Shown: piece by piece, positions 16,275-17,752 of the stretch | Layout: each line of letters starts with the position of its first letter | Numbering within the stretch: the first letter of the stretch is position 1 | Assembly: GCA_045600765.1 (NCBI GenBank) | Contig: JAZRYM010000079.1 | Coordinates: 1 to 17,752 of the forward strand | DNA length: 17,752 bases | Direction: 5' to 3' | Source: RGIG426 sp045600765 | GTDB taxonomy: Bacteria; Bacillota; Clostridia; Oscillospirales; Acutalibacteraceae | Notes under the pieces: generated by a model | What the model was told of the DNA's origin: nothing | The model's database searches: none | The model's input: the letters and a program-made list of their open reading frames with translations, nothing else | Translations under genes and position numbers: made by a program

Positions 16275-17752
16275 TTATTTGGTAATCTGGAACTGACCGT
16301 TCGTATACAAAACCGAGTTGAGACCGGTATCGAGATAGTAACGGTTGACTTTCAAGGTGTTCTGGCTGATATCAAACACCGCATACGATGCTTCATAGCC
16401 GACTTCCGCATCGCGGAGAACCGTATTAATACGGTTTCTGAAACCGACATTCACATCTTGGGTGTTGGTGTTCAGTTTACCTTTGTTGCCGCCTTTTAAG
16501 TCAGCGCCGAGACCGGAACCGCCGTTTTGCATATAAATGGTGCCGGACGGACTCGTGTAGCAGTCCACGCCGCCGGTTTTAGTCGGCACATCCGCCGTCT
16601 TCGCACCGCCTTTGAGCGGATAGGATGTGTAATAACTCTCGTTCACGTGCGCGCTGACAACCAAGTCCACTTTATTATCGTCGATGATTTGCAAAAGCTT
16701 TTGACGGTCGCTGCTTTCCGCAAGCGTGTCTTTATTCACGCCGAGGTCGCGGTCGGTGGTGCAATACAGCGAGAAGTGCAGGAAGAGAACTTTCCATTTC
16801 TTCGTGGTGGAAGCAAGGTCATTGCTGAGCCAGTTGAGTTGCGCGGTATCCAAACTGCCGTTGTGCCCACTATCCAACACCACAAAGTGTGCATCGCCGT
16901 AGTCGTAGGAATAATAGTCGTTAGCGTCACCGGTGCCGGTCGTCGTGTTGTTCATAAACTTCTGCACCTTGTTGGCATCGTGGTTGCCGTTGGCGATAAA
17001 CCACGGGTGGCTGGCAAACAGCGAGCCCGCCGCGCCGGTATTCTTGTTGTTACCGCCGTTCATCACGTTCCGCCACACGGTGATAGAGCCTTGACCCTCA
17101 TCACTGCAATACACAAAGTCACCGCCGCTTACCAGGAACTGCGCGTTCGGAGCTTTCTGGAACGCTTTGTTGAACAGCGCATTGACACCGACATATCCCA
17201 AACTCTCGAAGCAAGAAGGCTGGGTATCCGCCGTGTAGATAAAGGAGAAATCGCTAATCGTCTGCGAACGGGTGGTAAAGGTGTAAATCGGGCTGTATGT
17301 GCCAAGCATGGTATCTCCGACACGGTAGGAATAGGTCTTGCCGAAATCAAGGCCGTCGATATTCGCTTTGTAGATATACGTCGTAACACCGTTTACCACA
17401 TCTCCCCGCGCTTCGTAGGTGTGCGTGAACGTGTAGTCGGTCGGGCTGTAATTTTGGTACTCGCAGTTATTCGTATCCACAATTTCTTTGATGGAAGTGC
17501 CGGAAATGCTTCTCGCGGAAGCGAAGGAAGCGTCGCCGGTCGCCGTGCCCTCTACGATTTGAACAATCGGCGCAGTAAGTTTTGTGAAGCTGTGGAAATT
17601 CAAGCCGTATTCCGTACACGCTTTATCGGAATAGGTCAACGTCACGAGGTCATAATTTTCGGTACCCTCCACCTCAATCGGCGTGTAGGAAGTGGGCTCG
17701 GTGGTCGCCTGCGAACCGCCCGTCTGCGAACCGCCGGTCGGGTCGGTGCCAC
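16275..17752 (-). CDS. Probably exported metallophosphoesterase (purple acid phosphatase-like), N-terminus cut by window edge
   Basis: 491 residues are visible and the frame is open to the right edge, so the true start lies outside. The visible N-terminus is a Gly/Thr/Ser/Gln/Pro linker. Next comes a beta-sandwich resembling the purple acid phosphatase N-terminal domain (ending near KTYSYRVGD, about 17325-17350). The metallophosphatase domain follows: ADTQ (17215-17235), GGDFVY (17107-17130), GNHD (16975-16989), LHFSLY (about 16764-16786) and SAHVNES (about 16635-16655). In the last block the usual Gly-His-x-His reads Ala-His-Val-Asn, so one metal-ligand His is Asn. The linker suggests export and a further domain or signal peptide upstream. 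The likely role is hydrolysis of phosphate esters outside the cell; the substrate is unknown. A strong terminator follows. Confidence 0.85.
   Translation of the reverse strand, partial: GTDPTGGSQTGGSQATTEPTSYTPIEVEGTENYDLVTLTYSDKACTEYGLNFHSFTKLTAPIVQIVEGTATGDASFASARSISGTSIKEIVDTNNCEYQNYSPTDYTFTHTYEARGDVVNGVTTYIYKANIDGLDFGKTYSYRVGDTMLGTYSPIYTFTTRSQTISDFSFIYTADTQPSCFESLGYVGVNALFNKAFQKAPNAQFLVSGGDFVYCSDEGQGSITVWRNVMNGGNNKNTGAAGSLFASHPWFIANGNHDANKVQKFMNNTTTGTGDANDYYSYDYGDAHFVVLDSGHNGSLDTAQLNWLSNDLASTTKKWKVLFLHFSLYCTTDRDLGVNKDTLAESSDRQKLLQIIDDNKVDLVVSAHVNESYYTSYPLKGGAKTADVPTKTGGVDCYTSPSGTIYMQNGGSGLGADLKGGNKGKLNTNTQDVNVGFRNRINTVLRDAEVGYEASYAVFDISQNTLKVNRYYLDTGLNSVLYTNGQFQITK
17709..17738. repeat. 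Two tandem 15-bp units encoding the Gly-Gly-Ser-Gln linker
   Basis: Units 17709-17723 and 17724-17738 match at 14 of 15 bases and encode the tandem GGSQT/GGSQA part of the linker in the phosphoesterase gene. This is typical of low-complexity linkers that change length by slippage. Confidence 0.7.

Overview
The window looks like chromosomal housekeeping DNA from a low-oxygen Firmicute of class Clostridia, most likely a Ruminococcaceae/Oscillospiraceae-type gut bacterium. The reasons are a Gram-positive PolC replicase, MEP-pathway IspG, strong AAAGGAGG ribosome binding sites with several TTG/GTG starts, TTGAAA-17-TATAAT promoters, a Ruminococcus-like type I dockerin, and moderately high GC (about 55% by eye). 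I see no tRNA, rRNA, CRISPR array, insertion sequence or phage gene. No stretch of 300 bases or more lacks a gene.

Layout. Most genes are on the minus strand. (1) 1-5226, read right to left: a promoter, two overlapping ABC exporter half-transporter genes, then a phosphohexomutase gene cut by the left edge. (2) 5206-6647: an AI-2E-family membrane protein with its own promoter and terminator. (3) 6658-12857: the nth-ispG-polC operon (DNA repair, isoprenoid synthesis, replication) from one promoter, with short gaps. (4) 12916-15073, plus strand: an esterase and rarA, transcribed divergently from nth and closed by a strong hairpin terminator. (5) 15089-17752, minus strand: two genes for likely exported proteins. 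One is a small dockerin plus YD-like-repeat protein. The other is a large metallophosphoesterase with a Thr/Gly/Ser linker, cut by the right edge.

How the genes work together. The ABC pair is a heterodimeric exporter in which one ATP site is degenerate; its polypeptides are translationally coupled. nth, ispG and polC share a transcript but not a pathway. RarA acts at stalled forks and Nth in base excision repair, so three genome-maintenance genes sit close together. The two exported proteins are separate transcription units.

I found no convincing new multi-gene system. The points most worth a second look are the dockerin/YD-repeat protein, the phosphoesterase with Asn in place of a metal-ligand His, a PolC with Val-Val where I expect Asp-Asp next to the third catalytic Asp, and a promoter built into the terminator hairpin of the preceding gene. 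Family statements come from remembered family knowledge; no search was run.
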